Part shown: in pieces, positions 17,470 through 28,295 of the stretch
Layout of the letters: every line of letters starts with the position of its first letter
Position numbering within the stretch: the first letter of the stretch is position 1
From: JAXMEQ01 sp046348225
GTDB lineage: Bacteria > Pseudomonadota > Gammaproteobacteria > Burkholderiales > Burkholderiaceae_C
Direction of reading: 5' to 3'
NCBI GenBank assembly: GCA_046348225.1
Contig: JAXMEQ010000010.1
Location: forward strand, 106,117 to 170,116
DNA length: 64,000 nucleotides
Notes under the pieces: model-generated
The model's database searches: none
Seen by the model: the letters and a program-made list of their open reading frames with translations, nothing else
What the model was told of the DNA's origin: nothing
Program-made: the position numbers and the translations under genes

Positions 17470-18140
17470 GCGCGGCGGCGCCCTGTGGGGTTCAGCAGGT
17501 ACAGCGCCAGCAGCACCCCGAACGAAAAGACCACCATCGCGCCCGACAGCCAGTGCGCCTGGGTGTATTCCAGCGCTTCCACATGGTCATAGATCTGCAC
17601 CGACACCACGCGGGTCTGGTTGGGGATGTTGCCGCCCAGCATGAGCACCACGCCGAACTCGCCCACCGTGTGCGCAAAGCCCATGACCGTGGCCGTGAGG
17701 TAGCCCGGACGCGCCAGCGGCAGCACCACGCTGAAGAAGGTGTCCAGCGGCGAGGCGCGCAGCGTGGCCGCGGCTTCCAGCGGCTTGTCGCCAATCGCCT
17801 CGAAGGCGTTTTGCAGCGGCTGCACCACGAAGGGCAGGGAATAGAGCACCGAGCCCACCACCAGCCCGCTGAAGGTGAACGGCAGCAGCCCGATGCCCAG
17901 CGCCTGGGTGAGCTGGCCACCGGGCCCGTTGGGGCCGAGCGTGACGAGCAGGTAGAAGCCAAGCACCGTGGGCGGCAGCACCAGCGGCAGCGCCACCAGC
18001 GCGCCGACCGGCCCCTTGGCCCAGGACCGCGTGCGGGCCAGCCACCAGGCCAGCGGCGTGCCCACCAGCAGCAGGATCAGCGTGGTCACGCCGGCGAGCC
18101 GCAGCGTCAGGGCAATGGCGGCCAGCGCGGCGTCTGCCAT
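17466..18140 (-). CDS. modB: molybdate ABC transporter permease
   Basis: A 224-residue inner-membrane permease with about five helices. The cytoplasmic EAA-type loop, EAAATLRASPLDTFFSVVLP, contacts ModC. It forms the channel of the molybdate importer. It is separated from modA by 2 bases and overlaps modC by 4, giving one modABC operon under the ModE-type operator upstream of modA. Confidence 0.93.
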   Translation of the reverse strand: MADAALAAIALTLRLAGVTTLILLLVGTPLAWWLARTRSWAKGPVGALVALPLVLPPTVLGFYLLVTLGPNGPGGQLTQALGIGLLPFTFSGLVVGSVLYSLPFVVQPLQNAFEAIGDKPLEAAATLRASPLDTFFSVVLPLARPGYLTATVMGFAHTVGEFGVVLMLGGNIPNQTRVVSVQIYDHVEALEYTQAHWLSGAMVVFSFGVLLALYLLNPTGRRRA

Positions 18141-18142
18141 GT

Positions 18143-18898
18143 TCAGTGCGCGTAGCCGTAGCCGCGCATGAGGGCGCGGGCGGGCTCGGTCTTCAGGAAC
18201 TGCAGCAGCGCGGTGGCGGCCGGGTTGTTCCGGCCGGGTGTCAGCAGCACGGCATCCTGCTGCAGCGGGCTGTGCATTCCGGCCGGCACCACCCAGCCCG
18301 AGCCGCGCGTGAGGCGGCCGTTCTCATACACCTGGGACAGCGCCACAAAGCCCAGCTCGGCGTTGCCGGTGGCGACAAAGTTGAACGTCTGGCCGATGCT
18401 CTCGCCCTGCACGAATTTCGGCTGCACGGCCGCCAGCAGGCCCAGGCGGGTCAGTGTTTCAATGGCGGCCGCGCCGTAGGGTGCCAGCTTGGGTGCCGCA
18501 ATGGCCAGATGGCGGAAGCTGTTGCGGCGCAGCACCTCGCCCTGGTCGTCCACCAGGCCGGGCGTGGCCGACCACAGCACCAGCCGGCCGATGGCGTAGG
18601 TAAAGCGTGTGGCAGGCACGGTGTCGCCTTCGGCCTCCAGTCGCGCGGGTGTTTCGTCATCGGCCGAGAGCAGCACATCGAACGGCGCACCGCCCTTGAT
18701 CTGTGCATAGAACTTGCCGGTGGACCCGAAGGACAGCTGGGCCTTGTGACCCGTCTGTTTCTCGAAAGACTCGGCCAGCAGCTTCATCGGGGCCGTGAAA
18801 TTGGCCGCCACGGCCACCCTTGCAGTTTCGGCGTGCAGGCTCACCGGCAGCACCAGCGCCACAAAGGCCCAGAGCACCGTTGCCGGGGGCATTTTCAT
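18143..18898 (-). CDS. modA: molybdate-binding periplasmic protein
   Basis: A 251-residue binding protein with a signal peptide (MKMPPATVLWAFVALVLPVSLHAE) and the class pattern VAANFTAPMKLLAESFEKQTGHK...GSTGKFYAQI...GAPFDVLLSADDETPARL. The Ser/Asp residues in these segments bind the oxyanion. ATG 18898 is chosen because AAGGTG lies about 7 bases upstream; the frame also allows GTG 18907. It is first in modABC. Confidence 0.94.
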   Translation of the reverse strand: MKMPPATVLWAFVALVLPVSLHAETARVAVAANFTAPMKLLAESFEKQTGHKAQLSFGSTGKFYAQIKGGAPFDVLLSADDETPARLEAEGDTVPATRFTYAIGRLVLWSATPGLVDDQGEVLRRNSFRHLAIAAPKLAPYGAAAIETLTRLGLLAAVQPKFVQGESIGQTFNFVATGNAELGFVALSQVYENGRLTRGSGWVVPAGMHSPLQQDAVLLTPGRNNPAATALLQFLKTEPARALMRGYGYAH

Positions 18899-18908
18899 GG
18901 GCGTCACC

Positions 18909-18937
18909 TTTCGCTATTACCAAAATGAATAGCGAAA
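18909..18937. promoter_or_regulatory. ModE-type operator upstream of modA
   Basis: TTTCGCTATT and AATAGCGAAA form a perfect 10-base inverted repeat around a nine-base spacer, ending 11 bases upstream of the modA ATG. Known ModE sites have the form CGCTAT-N-ATAGCG-like half-sites, so molybdate-loaded ModE would repress the operon. A modE gene lies 3.7 kb away at 22644. Confidence 0.85.
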
Positions 18938-18975
18938 GTGTAGCAAGCACCGGCGCCTTGCGGTCGCGCGGGGGC

Positions 18976-19503
18976 TTACCAGGCGGTGCGGATCAGGCCC
19001 TGCTCGGCCGCCAGCCAGTGGCGCACCGGCTCGGGCAGGGCTGGCGGATACACCGGCTGGCCCAGTGCCGCGTAGGACTGCTGGTTGGGCACCAGTCCGC
19101 TGCGTGCCACGGCGGCGCCTTTCATGTAGCCGGCGGCACAGACCTTCTCGCCGTCCATGAACTCGAAACGCATGTAGTTCCAGCTCTGGTCGCAGGCGTC
19201 CAGCCGGAAGCGCAGCGTGTAGGCCTGCACGGGCTTGAGGCCGCGCCGGTAGGTGATGAACGAGCCGCCTGCCATGGGGCGCCAGCCCTTGCGCAGCATC
19301 ACCGAAGCAAAGCCGATGCGGACAAAGTATTCGACCAGCATCAGGTCGATAACGGTCAGGTAGCGGCCATTGTTCATGTGGCCGTTCACGTCCAGGTCAT
19401 TGGGCCAGACCCGCAGCGTGCGCGTCAGCGTGTCCCCCACGGCCAGGCGGGGTGCGCGCCAGGCGCGCAGAAGGGTCCAGATCAGGCGGAGGTAGAGGTT
19501 CAT
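18976..19503 (-). CDS. hotdog-fold acyl-CoA thioesterase family protein
   Basis: A 175-residue protein with the hotdog-family pattern WPNDLDVNGHMNNGRYLTVIDL, in which the Asp and His/Asn region forms the catalytic site. It resembles THEM6-type and other acyl-CoA thioesterases that cleave fatty acyl thioesters. ATG 19503 starts a hydrophobic N-terminus (MNLYLRLIWTLLRAW) that may anchor it to the membrane. It diverges from the MarR gene, with the tandem operators lying 17-51 bases upstream of its start, so MarR control is likely. Confidence 0.75.
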   Translation of the reverse strand: MNLYLRLIWTLLRAWRAPRLAVGDTLTRTLRVWPNDLDVNGHMNNGRYLTVIDLMLVEYFVRIGFASVMLRKGWRPMAGGSFITYRRGLKPVQAYTLRFRLDACDQSWNYMRFEFMDGEKVCAAGYMKGAAVARSGLVPNQQSYAALGQPVYPPALPEPVRHWLAAEQGLIRTAW

Positions 19504-19520
19504 GGCAGGGCCTATAATTG

Positions 19521-19554
19521 GTTCAATAGTGAACATTGTAGTTCAAAACTGAAC
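19521..19554. promoter_or_regulatory. two tandem inverted repeats, MarR operator candidate
   Basis: GTTCAATAGTGAAC (19521-19534) and GTTCAAAACTGAAC (19541-19554) each have perfect 5-base arms around four bases and are exactly 20 bp apart, about two helical turns. They fill the space between divergent thioesterase and marR genes, the usual place for an autoregulatory MarR site. TATAAT at 19513-19518 may be part of the marR promoter. Confidence 0.75.
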
Positions 19555-19561
19555 GAGTTGC

Positions 19562-20029
19562 ATGACTGCCCGAAAACCCCCTGCCGTTGTGGATCCCGCG
19601 CTGGCCACCCAGTCCTGGCTGTCGGTGGTGCGGGCGTACCACCTCTGCGACGCCGTGCTCACGCAGCGCCTGGCCGCGCTGGGGCTGAAGCTGGGCGAGC
19701 ACGAGGTGCTGGTCAACCTGTTCCGTGAGCCCGGCATCACCCAGCAGCAGCTGGCGCAGCGCTGCTTTTCGGCCAAGAGCGGGGTCAGCATGCTGGTCAC
19801 GCGCATGGAGGAAGACCGGCTGCTGCGCCGCGAGGCCGACCCGGTGGATGCACGGGTGCGCCGCCTGTCGCTGACAACCCGGGGCGAAGCGCTGGCAGCG
19901 AAGGCGCTGGCGATCCAGGCCGAGGTGGTGCAGGGCATGGTGGCCGGCGCGTCCGAAGCCGAGCTTGTCCACATCATGGAAGCGATGCAGCGCGCATCGG
20001 TGGCCCTGGTGGCCATGCGGGGCACCTGA
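19562..20029 (+). CDS. MarR family transcriptional regulator
   Basis: A 155-residue winged-helix repressor: GITQQQLAQRCFSAKSGVSMLVTRMEEDRLLRREADPVDARVRRLSLTTRG gives the recognition helix and wing. MarR dimers bind palindromes and release on binding small phenolic or acyl ligands, or on oxidation. It diverges from the thioesterase across tandem GTTCA-N4-TGAAC repeats, so it probably controls itself and that gene. The ligand cannot be read from sequence. Confidence 0.88.
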   Translation: MTARKPPAVVDPALATQSWLSVVRAYHLCDAVLTQRLAALGLKLGEHEVLVNLFREPGITQQQLAQRCFSAKSGVSMLVTRMEEDRLLRREADPVDARVRRLSLTTRGEALAAKALAIQAEVVQGMVAGASEAELVHIMEAMQRASVALVAMRGT

Positions 20030-20061
20030 AGCGCCCGCAGGCGCTCGAAGCGGGTACACTG

Positions 20062-20140
20062 CGCGCGGGTGTCACCGGCAAGCCAGTTGCCGGGGCAGGT
20101 TGTTGCGAAGGTCGGGCCGCCTCGCGGACCTGTCACGACC
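20062..20140 (+). ncRNA. structured leader of Na+/H+ antiporter, candidate cation riboswitch (nhaA-I-like)
   Basis: The 5' leader has a perfect 7-bp hairpin CCGGCAA-GCCAG-TTGCCGG (20075-20093). GGCAGGTT then starts a second helix, CAGGT (20096-20100) with ACCTG (20128-20132), nested with GCGA (20105-20108) and TCGC (20122-20125). An alternative pairing, GGTCG (20110-20114) with CGACC (20136-20140), is mutually exclusive and touches the ATG. Such switching next to the start suggests translational control. The AAGCCAGTT loop and gene context resemble, from memory, the nhaA-I lithium/sodium riboswitch class. A TACACT box at 20055 may be its -10. Confidence 0.5.
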
Positions 20141-21400
20141 ATGAACGCACCCACCCTGATTGAAATCATCGGCGCCACCCTGTTTGGCGTCGCCGTCCTC
20201 CACACCTTCAGCACCAAGTTCTTCGAGCGGCTGGCGCACCGCCAGCCGCGCCATGCGGGTGTGTGGCACCTGCTGGGGGAGGTCGAAGTCGTGTTCGGCT
20301 TCTGGGCCCTGGTGCTGGTGCTGTTCATGTTCGCCACCGTCGGCCGGCAGGACGCCATTGCTTACGTGGATTCGCGCAACTTCACCGAGCCCATGTTCGT
20401 GTTCGTGATCATGGTGATCGCCGGCACCCGCCCGATCCTGCAGGCCTCCGGCGCAGCGGTGCGCTTTATTGCGCGCTATCTGCCGCTACCCAGGGGCATG
20501 GCCATGTACTTCGTGGTGCTCGCCTTTGTGCCATTGCTCGGCTCGTTCATCACCGAGCCGGCAGCCATGACGCTGGCCGCGCTGATGCTGCGCGACACGC
20601 TGCTGTCGCACCAGGTCTCCACCCGGCTCAAGTACGTCACCATCGGTGTGCTGTTTGTCAACGTGTCGATTGGCGGCACCCTGACGCCGTTTGCCGCGCC
20701 TCCGGTGCTGATGGTGGCCGCCACGTGGAACTGGGACATGTGGTTCATGATCGCCAACTTTGGCTGGAAGGCCGCCGTGGCCGTGGTGATCAACGCCGCC
20801 TCGGCCATGCTGCTGTTCCGCCATCAACTCGGGCACATGGGCAAGGCCCGGGCCGCGGGCGAGGCGACCGTGCCGCTGTCGGTGGTGGCGGTGCACCTGC
20901 TGTTTCTGGTGGGCGTGGTGATGTTCGCGCACCATCCCACGGTGTTCATGGGACTGTTCCTGTTCTTCCTCGGGTACACCACGGCCTACCAGCGGCACCA
21001 GAGCCCGCTGATCCTGCGCGAGGCATTGCTGGTGGCCTTCTTCCTGGGCGGGCTGGTGGTGCTGGGCGGCTTGCAGGCCTGGTGGCTGAAGCCGCTGCTG
21101 CTGAGCCTGGACACCAATGCCGTCTTCTTTGGCGCCACCGCGCTGACGGCCGTGACGGACAACGCGGCACTGACCTACCTGGGCTCGCTGGTGGAAGGGC
21201 TGAGCGATGAATTCAAGGTGGCGCTGGTGGCCGGTGCCGTGACGGGCGGCGGGCTCACGGTGATAGCCAATGCCCCCAACCTGGCCGGCGTGGCGATCCT
21301 CAAGGACAAGTTTGAAGACGGGGCCGTCCACCCACTGGGGCTGTTGATCGCCGCCTTGCCACCGACCCTGGTGGCGGTGATCGCGTTCCGGCTGCTCTGA
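20141..21400 (+). CDS. putative Na+/H+ antiporter
   Basis: A 419-residue membrane protein with about twelve helices. It resembles the small family annotated as putative Na+/H+ antiporters, with conserved stretches SFITEPAAMTLAALML, GTLTPFAAPPVLMVA, TALTAVTDNAALTYLGSL and GGGLTVIANAPNLAG; the Asp/Asn in the TDNAALTYLG helix is a likely ion site. ATG 20141 follows directly on the structured leader and has no normal ribosome site; an upstream in-frame start at 20069 would read through the hairpin. It would exchange sodium or lithium for protons. Confidence 0.82.
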   Translation: MNAPTLIEIIGATLFGVAVLHTFSTKFFERLAHRQPRHAGVWHLLGEVEVVFGFWALVLVLFMFATVGRQDAIAYVDSRNFTEPMFVFVIMVIAGTRPILQASGAAVRFIARYLPLPRGMAMYFVVLAFVPLLGSFITEPAAMTLAALMLRDTLLSHQVSTRLKYVTIGVLFVNVSIGGTLTPFAAPPVLMVAATWNWDMWFMIANFGWKAAVAVVINAASAMLLFRHQLGHMGKARAAGEATVPLSVVAVHLLFLVGVVMFAHHPTVFMGLFLFFLGYTTAYQRHQSPLILREALLVAFFLGGLVVLGGLQAWWLKPLLLSLDTNAVFFGATALTAVTDNAALTYLGSLVEGLSDEFKVALVAGAVTGGGLTVIANAPNLAGVAILKDKFEDGAVHPLGLLIAALPPTLVAVIAFRLL

Positions 21401-21406
21401 GTGCGC

Positions 21407-22576
21407 TCAGCCAAGCCAGCGGCGCAGCTGCTGGTACACCTCGGGGCGGCCCAGCAGCGCCAGATGGCCCATGCCATGAAACACCTTCTGGCGGGTCGGC
21501 CTGAAGGCCAATGCGCGTGCCGGGTCGGCGTGCTGCCCGAGCGCACTGGCCAGGGGCACCAGCCCGTCGCCGAGCAGGCGGTCCCGGGTGTCGCCCCCGC
21601 GCGCGCCCAGCGTCGCCGCCACCGTGAAACAGCGCACCCGGGCTGGCAACGGCACCGGCTGGCGCCGGTCGACGCCGCGGGCAAAGCGGTCGCGGCCCAC
21701 CCAGTCTTCGTCCAGCAGGTTGCCGTGGCGCAGGTCGGTGATGCCCGCGCTGCGCACCTTGCCCAGCCGCGCGAACGGCGCGGCGTAGGGCGTGGCGCCC
21801 AGCACGATGTCCACCCAGTTGCCGGCGCGCTCCAGCGGCGCGCCATGGTGCGGGGTGCCCAGGAACACCATGTCGGTGAGCTGCGCCGGCCATTGGTGGC
21901 CCGACTGCTGCGCCTGGTGCAGCGCGCTGCGCATCACCAGGCCGCCCATGCTGTGGCCCAGCAGCACCAGCCGCTGCACCGGCACGGGCCAGCGGGCGAG
22001 CAGCTGCTCCAGGGCCGCGGCAAAGGCCCGCGCATTGACCGACACATGCTGCCGGCTGTTGTAGCGCAGGTAGACCGGTGTGAAGCCCAGGTCGCGCTGC
22101 AATGCCGCGCCATGGTCGTGCCCGGCCTGTTGCCATTGCAGGTCGTTCATGCAGAGCCCGTGGGCCAGCACCACGACGCAGCCACTGGCCGGGCCGGCGG
22201 TGCGCAGCATGGTGGCCGTGGCCAGCGGGTTGCCGGTCGCGGCCAGATAGTCGCCCAGCACGCCGTTGAGCGCCGCCACAATCGCTTCGCGCTCCGGCCC
22301 GGGGGTGCTGCTGCCCAGCGTCGGCCCGAGCACACCGAGCAGCGCGTCCAGGCTGCCCCCCACGATGCGCGTGACACCGCGGACCGACTTGTAAACCAGG
22401 CCGGCGATGCCGCGGGTGCGCTCTGCCTGCGCCGGTGGCTTGACGCCCGGCAGGCGCCCGATGCGTTCATGCATGGCTTCGACCAGATCGGTCAGGCCGG
22501 CGGTGGCGTCGGTGGCCAGCCGGACCGCGCCGCGAAGGGTGGTGGCGTGGGCGATGGGCTTGGAAGTTTCGGTCAT
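21407..22576 (-). CDS. lipase-like alpha/beta hydrolase
   Basis: A 389-residue protein with a helical N-terminal region (residues 1-130) and an alpha/beta-hydrolase domain. VVVLAHGLCMNDLQW forms the oxyanion region, VLLGHSMGGLVMRS holds the nucleophile serine, FLGTPHHGAPLERAGNW is typical of lipases and PGAP1-like enzymes, and FHGMGHLALL supplies the histidine. ATG 22576 has AGGTG upstream. There is no signal peptide, so it is probably cytoplasmic. Convergent with the antiporter (6-base gap) and divergent from modE; substrate unknown. Confidence 0.8.
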   Translation of the reverse strand: MTETSKPIAHATTLRGAVRLATDATAGLTDLVEAMHERIGRLPGVKPPAQAERTRGIAGLVYKSVRGVTRIVGGSLDALLGVLGPTLGSSTPGPEREAIVAALNGVLGDYLAATGNPLATATMLRTAGPASGCVVVLAHGLCMNDLQWQQAGHDHGAALQRDLGFTPVYLRYNSRQHVSVNARAFAAALEQLLARWPVPVQRLVLLGHSMGGLVMRSALHQAQQSGHQWPAQLTDMVFLGTPHHGAPLERAGNWVDIVLGATPYAAPFARLGKVRSAGITDLRHGNLLDEDWVGRDRFARGVDRRQPVPLPARVRCFTVAATLGARGGDTRDRLLGDGLVPLASALGQHADPARALAFRPTRQKVFHGMGHLALLGRPEVYQQLRRWLG

Positions 22577-22643
22577 GGGGCACCTGGGTAGCACACAGTG
22601 TGACAGCTTGCGGGCCGGCAGCCCCGCCGGGTTAAATTGCTGC

Positions 22644-23423
22644 ATGTCCAAACCCCCTTCATCGCCCGTGGCCTACCGCACTGCGCTGAGCCAGGCCTCG
22701 GCCGACAAGCGCATCGACATCCTGCGCCTGGTTGGCGCCAGCGGGTCGATTTCACAGGCCGCACGCGACGCCGGGGTGAGCTACAAGGCGGCCTGGCAAG
22801 CCATTGATACGCTGACCAACCTGGCCGGCGTGGCGCTGGTGGCGCGGGCGGTCGGTGGGGCCGGCGGCGGCGGCGCGCAACTGACGCCGGCCGGGGTGGA
22901 GCTGCTGGCTGCGGCCGATGCGCTGGCGCGGGCGCGCGGCCAGGTGCTGGCACGGCTGCAGGCGCCGGGCGCTTCGCCGGCGCTGCAGCAGCTGTCCATC
23001 CGCACCAGCATGCGCAACCAGCTGCCCTGCGCGGTGACCGGCCTCGAAGGGACCGGCGCCATCGTGCGGGTGCAGCTGGCACTCGCCGACGGCACCGCGC
23101 TGGTGGCGCGCATCACGCGCGAAAGCGTTGAACTTCTGGGGCTGCGGCCGGGGCAGGCCGTGGTGGCGCTGTGCAAGGCGACGGCGGTGTTGGTGCAGCC
23201 GGCTGGCAGCGCCCGGCCGCCGCCTGGCCGCAACCTGCTGCAAGGCCGCGCGATGCGGGTGTCGCGCGGCGGGCCCGACGACGGCGGCGACGAAGTGACC
23301 GCCGGGCTGGCGGCCGGGCTGGCGCTGGTCGGGTTCGCGCCGCCGGGCAGCGGGCTGCGGGCCACGCGGCGGGTGCAGCTGCTGGTGGACGAGTCGGCCC
23401 TGGTGCTGGCCCTGCCGGGCTGA
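22644..23423 (+). CDS. modE: molybdate-responsive regulator ModE
   Basis: A 259-residue regulator with an N-terminal LysR-type winged helix (RIDILRLVGASGSISQAARDAGVSYKAAWQAIDTLTNLAGVALVARAVGGAGGGG, given here only to place residues 20-75) and two C-terminal molybdate-binding MOP domains (SIRTSMRNQLPCAVTGLEGTGAIVRVQL... and AMRVSRGG...). Loaded with molybdate, ModE represses the importer. The perfect operator upstream of modA fits. It is not linked to modABC but lies 3.7 kb from it, with a hydrolase and antiporter between. Confidence 0.9.
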   Translation: MSKPPSSPVAYRTALSQASADKRIDILRLVGASGSISQAARDAGVSYKAAWQAIDTLTNLAGVALVARAVGGAGGGGAQLTPAGVELLAAADALARARGQVLARLQAPGASPALQQLSIRTSMRNQLPCAVTGLEGTGAIVRVQLALADGTALVARITRESVELLGLRPGQAVVALCKATAVLVQPAGSARPPPGRNLLQGRAMRVSRGGPDDGGDEVTAGLAAGLALVGFAPPGSGLRATRRVQLLVDESALVLALPG

Positions 23424-23433
23424 CGGGCGCGGC

Positions 23434-23907
23434 CTATTGGGAGGCGGGTGCTTCCGAGGGCTGTGCCGGCGCCAGTGCGCCCAGCAGCTCGCGCAGCTCG
23501 TCGGGCACCTGCAACTGCTCGGACGTGTGCAGCCACAGGCCGGTGAAATGGCTGTAGTCGGCCAGCCAGGTGGCGCGCACGGTTTTGCGGATCTTGGCTT
23601 CCAGCAGCGGCAGGCCCAGCAGCACCCGCAGGGCCGAGTGGCGTTCCCAGCGCACCAGCCGCACCATGCCCACAAACACGTCGTAGCCGTCGGGCGCCTG
23701 GCCGATCTTGCGGACTTCAATCGTCACGCATTGGTTGCTCACGCCCCAGCGCCGGAAATGCGACGCGATGATGCCCTGGTAGTCCGTTTCCAGGCCTTCG
23801 CCACCGCCATGGCCGGGCAGGTAGTCGGTGTCGGCGCCGTCGTCCAGATGCCCCCCGGCGGCAGGGTCGCCGCTGCGGGCGAAGATTCTGCGGATATCAA
23901 ACTTCAA
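23434..23907 (-). CDS. conserved hypothetical protein, 157 aa
   Basis: I do not recognise this family. It is a soluble-looking protein beginning MKFDIRRIFARSG with a Gly/Asp-rich region (PAAGGHLDDGADTDYLPGHGGG) and a folded-looking middle (IIASHFRRWGVSNQCVTIEVRKIG ... YDVFVGMVRLVRWER), then helical C-terminal segments. TTG 23907 is the proposed start because GGAGA lies 6 bases upstream; no ATG fits. It is convergent with modE by 10 bases. Confidence 0.6.
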   Translation of the reverse strand: MKFDIRRIFARSGDPAAGGHLDDGADTDYLPGHGGGEGLETDYQGIIASHFRRWGVSNQCVTIEVRKIGQAPDGYDVFVGMVRLVRWERHSALRVLLGLPLLEAKIRKTVRATWLADYSHFTGLWLHTSEQLQVPDELRELLGALAPAQPSEAPASQ

Positions 23908-24115
23908 AACGGGTCTCCGGCACGAGGTTGTGCCCGGGTGGTCTCGTGGGGTATGGAACACAGCTCGGCGCGAGATGGCCGACAATCGTGTGAACTTTGT
24001 TCTCATTGTAATTCGTCGTTCAAGCGATAAGACTTACCCGTGGCTGACGCACGCATGCGTGCGGGTCACGTGACCGTCGAAGCGGGCAAAGCCAGGCTGC
24101 AGTTCAGCGGGCCAT

Positions 24116-25246
24116 CTAGCCGCGTAGCGTGCCCAGCTTGCGGTAAACGGTGGCGCGGCTGATGCCCAGCGCGCGGGCGGCCTGCATCACGTTGCCGCGC
24201 GCGTCCTGCACCGCCTTGCGGATGAGCTCGGTCTCCAGGTCCTTGAGCGGCAGGGGTCTGGGCGTTGGCGGCGTGGCACGCGGCACCGGCGACAGGGCCT
24301 GGCCGGGTGCCTGCGGCAGGGCATTCAGCCGCAGGCCGGACCACAGCGGGACCTCGACCACCGCGTCATGGCGCGCGCCGTCAAACAGTGCTTCCCAGGG
24401 CATGGCAAACAGCTCGCTGCAATGCACACTGCCCCCCGGCCGGTTGAGCTGCGACACCATTTGCCGCGCGGTCTGGTTGGCGGCGGTCACACGGCCGTCG
24501 GCGTCCAGGCAGAGCAGGCCGTCGGCGTCGTCGCCGAGCGTGCGGCCGGGCCAGTTCAGCCGCAGCAGCAGGCTGTGCGGCTGGCTCAGCGCCAGGGCGT
24601 TCTCGATGCTGCGGGCAGATTGCGCCACCAGGTGCTTGAGCTCCGGCCGTTCGGCGGTGTCGATGCCGGTCAGGTCCAGCATGCCCACGCACTGACCGTC
24701 GGGCCCGAACAGCGGGGCGCCGGCACAGCTGTACATGCTGGTGTCGTGGAAGAAATGTTCACCCCGGTGCAGCCACACCGGCTGCAGCTCGGCCAGCACC
24801 GCGCCGATGGCGGTGGTGCCCACGCTGCGTTCGGACAGATCGACCCCGATGCGGGTGATGAGCTGGGCCCGCCGGTCGCTGCGGTCGATGGGGCCGTTCA
24901 CATCCACCACCACGCCGCGCGCGTCGGTCAGGATCGCAAAGTAGCGGGTGTTGGCAATGGCGCGGCCCAGCTTGTCGAGCACCGGGCGCGCGGCGCTGAC
25001 CAGCCCGTGGCTGGCCTCCTGCGCGCGGCGCCGGGCCTGGGCCGGCAGCACGTCGAAGGCCACCCGCTGGTCGGGCCGCTGGCCATTGGCCAGACAACGC
25101 CGCCAGGATCGTTCGATCCAGGCGCGGTCGGCCCAGCCGTCCAGCGCCACCTCGGTCACGGCCCGGCCCTCGCGCATCACCGCGTGGCGCGCCTGCTCGA
25201 TCTGGGCGAGGCGCTGCTGGGCGGCGGCAGTGTGGGGCAGGTTCAT
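24116..25246 (-). CDS. GAF/PAS regulator with Fis-type HTH, no AAA+ domain
   Basis: A 376-residue regulator. Residues about 60-215 form a GAF domain as in AcoR (TRYFAILTDARGVVVDVNG, RSVGTTAIGAVLAELQPVWLHRGEHFF). A PAS-like part follows (LLCLDADGRVTAANQTARQMV), then a proline-rich linker and a C-terminal Fis helix-turn-helix (NVMQAARALGISRATVYRKLGTL). AcoR relatives carry a sigma-54-interacting AAA+ domain between PAS and HTH; here it is absent, so it cannot drive sigma-54 promoters in the usual way. It diverges from coxS and is the likely regulator of that cluster. Confidence 0.82.
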   Translation of the reverse strand: MNLPHTAAAQQRLAQIEQARHAVMREGRAVTEVALDGWADRAWIERSWRRCLANGQRPDQRVAFDVLPAQARRRAQEASHGLVSAARPVLDKLGRAIANTRYFAILTDARGVVVDVNGPIDRSDRRAQLITRIGVDLSERSVGTTAIGAVLAELQPVWLHRGEHFFHDTSMYSCAGAPLFGPDGQCVGMLDLTGIDTAERPELKHLVAQSARSIENALALSQPHSLLLRLNWPGRTLGDDADGLLCLDADGRVTAANQTARQMVSQLNRPGGSVHCSELFAMPWEALFDGARHDAVVEVPLWSGLRLNALPQAPGQALSPVPRATPPTPRPLPLKDLETELIRKAVQDARGNVMQAARALGISRATVYRKLGTLRG

Positions 25247-25332
25247 GACGGCAAGGTGTCAGCGCGGAGTGTGAGCGGGTGTTTCAACAGCCATTGTTCC
25301 ATTTTGAGAATTTCCTGTCCCGCGTTTCGCAA

Positions 25333-25350
25333 ACTAGGGTTTAGCCTAGT
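25333..25350. promoter_or_regulatory. inverted repeat between regulator and coxS
   Basis: ACTAGG-GTTTAG-CCTAGT has perfect 6-base arms, 72 bases before coxS and 87 before the divergent regulator gene. It is a reasonable binding site for the Fis-type HTH of that regulator. Confidence 0.45.
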
Positions 25351-25421
25351 GGGGCACCCCGGGGGCAGTTCAACAATGGTTCGCGCCAGACATCCCCAAC
25401 CCCAAGATGGAGACAAACCCC

Positions 25422-25892
<471 letters not shown>

Positions 25893-25904
25893 GGAGCAAC
25901 AGCC

Positions 25905-28277
<2,373 letters not shown>

Positions 28278-28295
28278 GACAACAGGAGACACAGC

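Noticed and set aside
18909..18937. Seventh copy of the dispersed repeat
   Set aside because: CGCTATT...AATAGCG looks like the core but lacks the GC-rich arm and matches a ModE site before modA.
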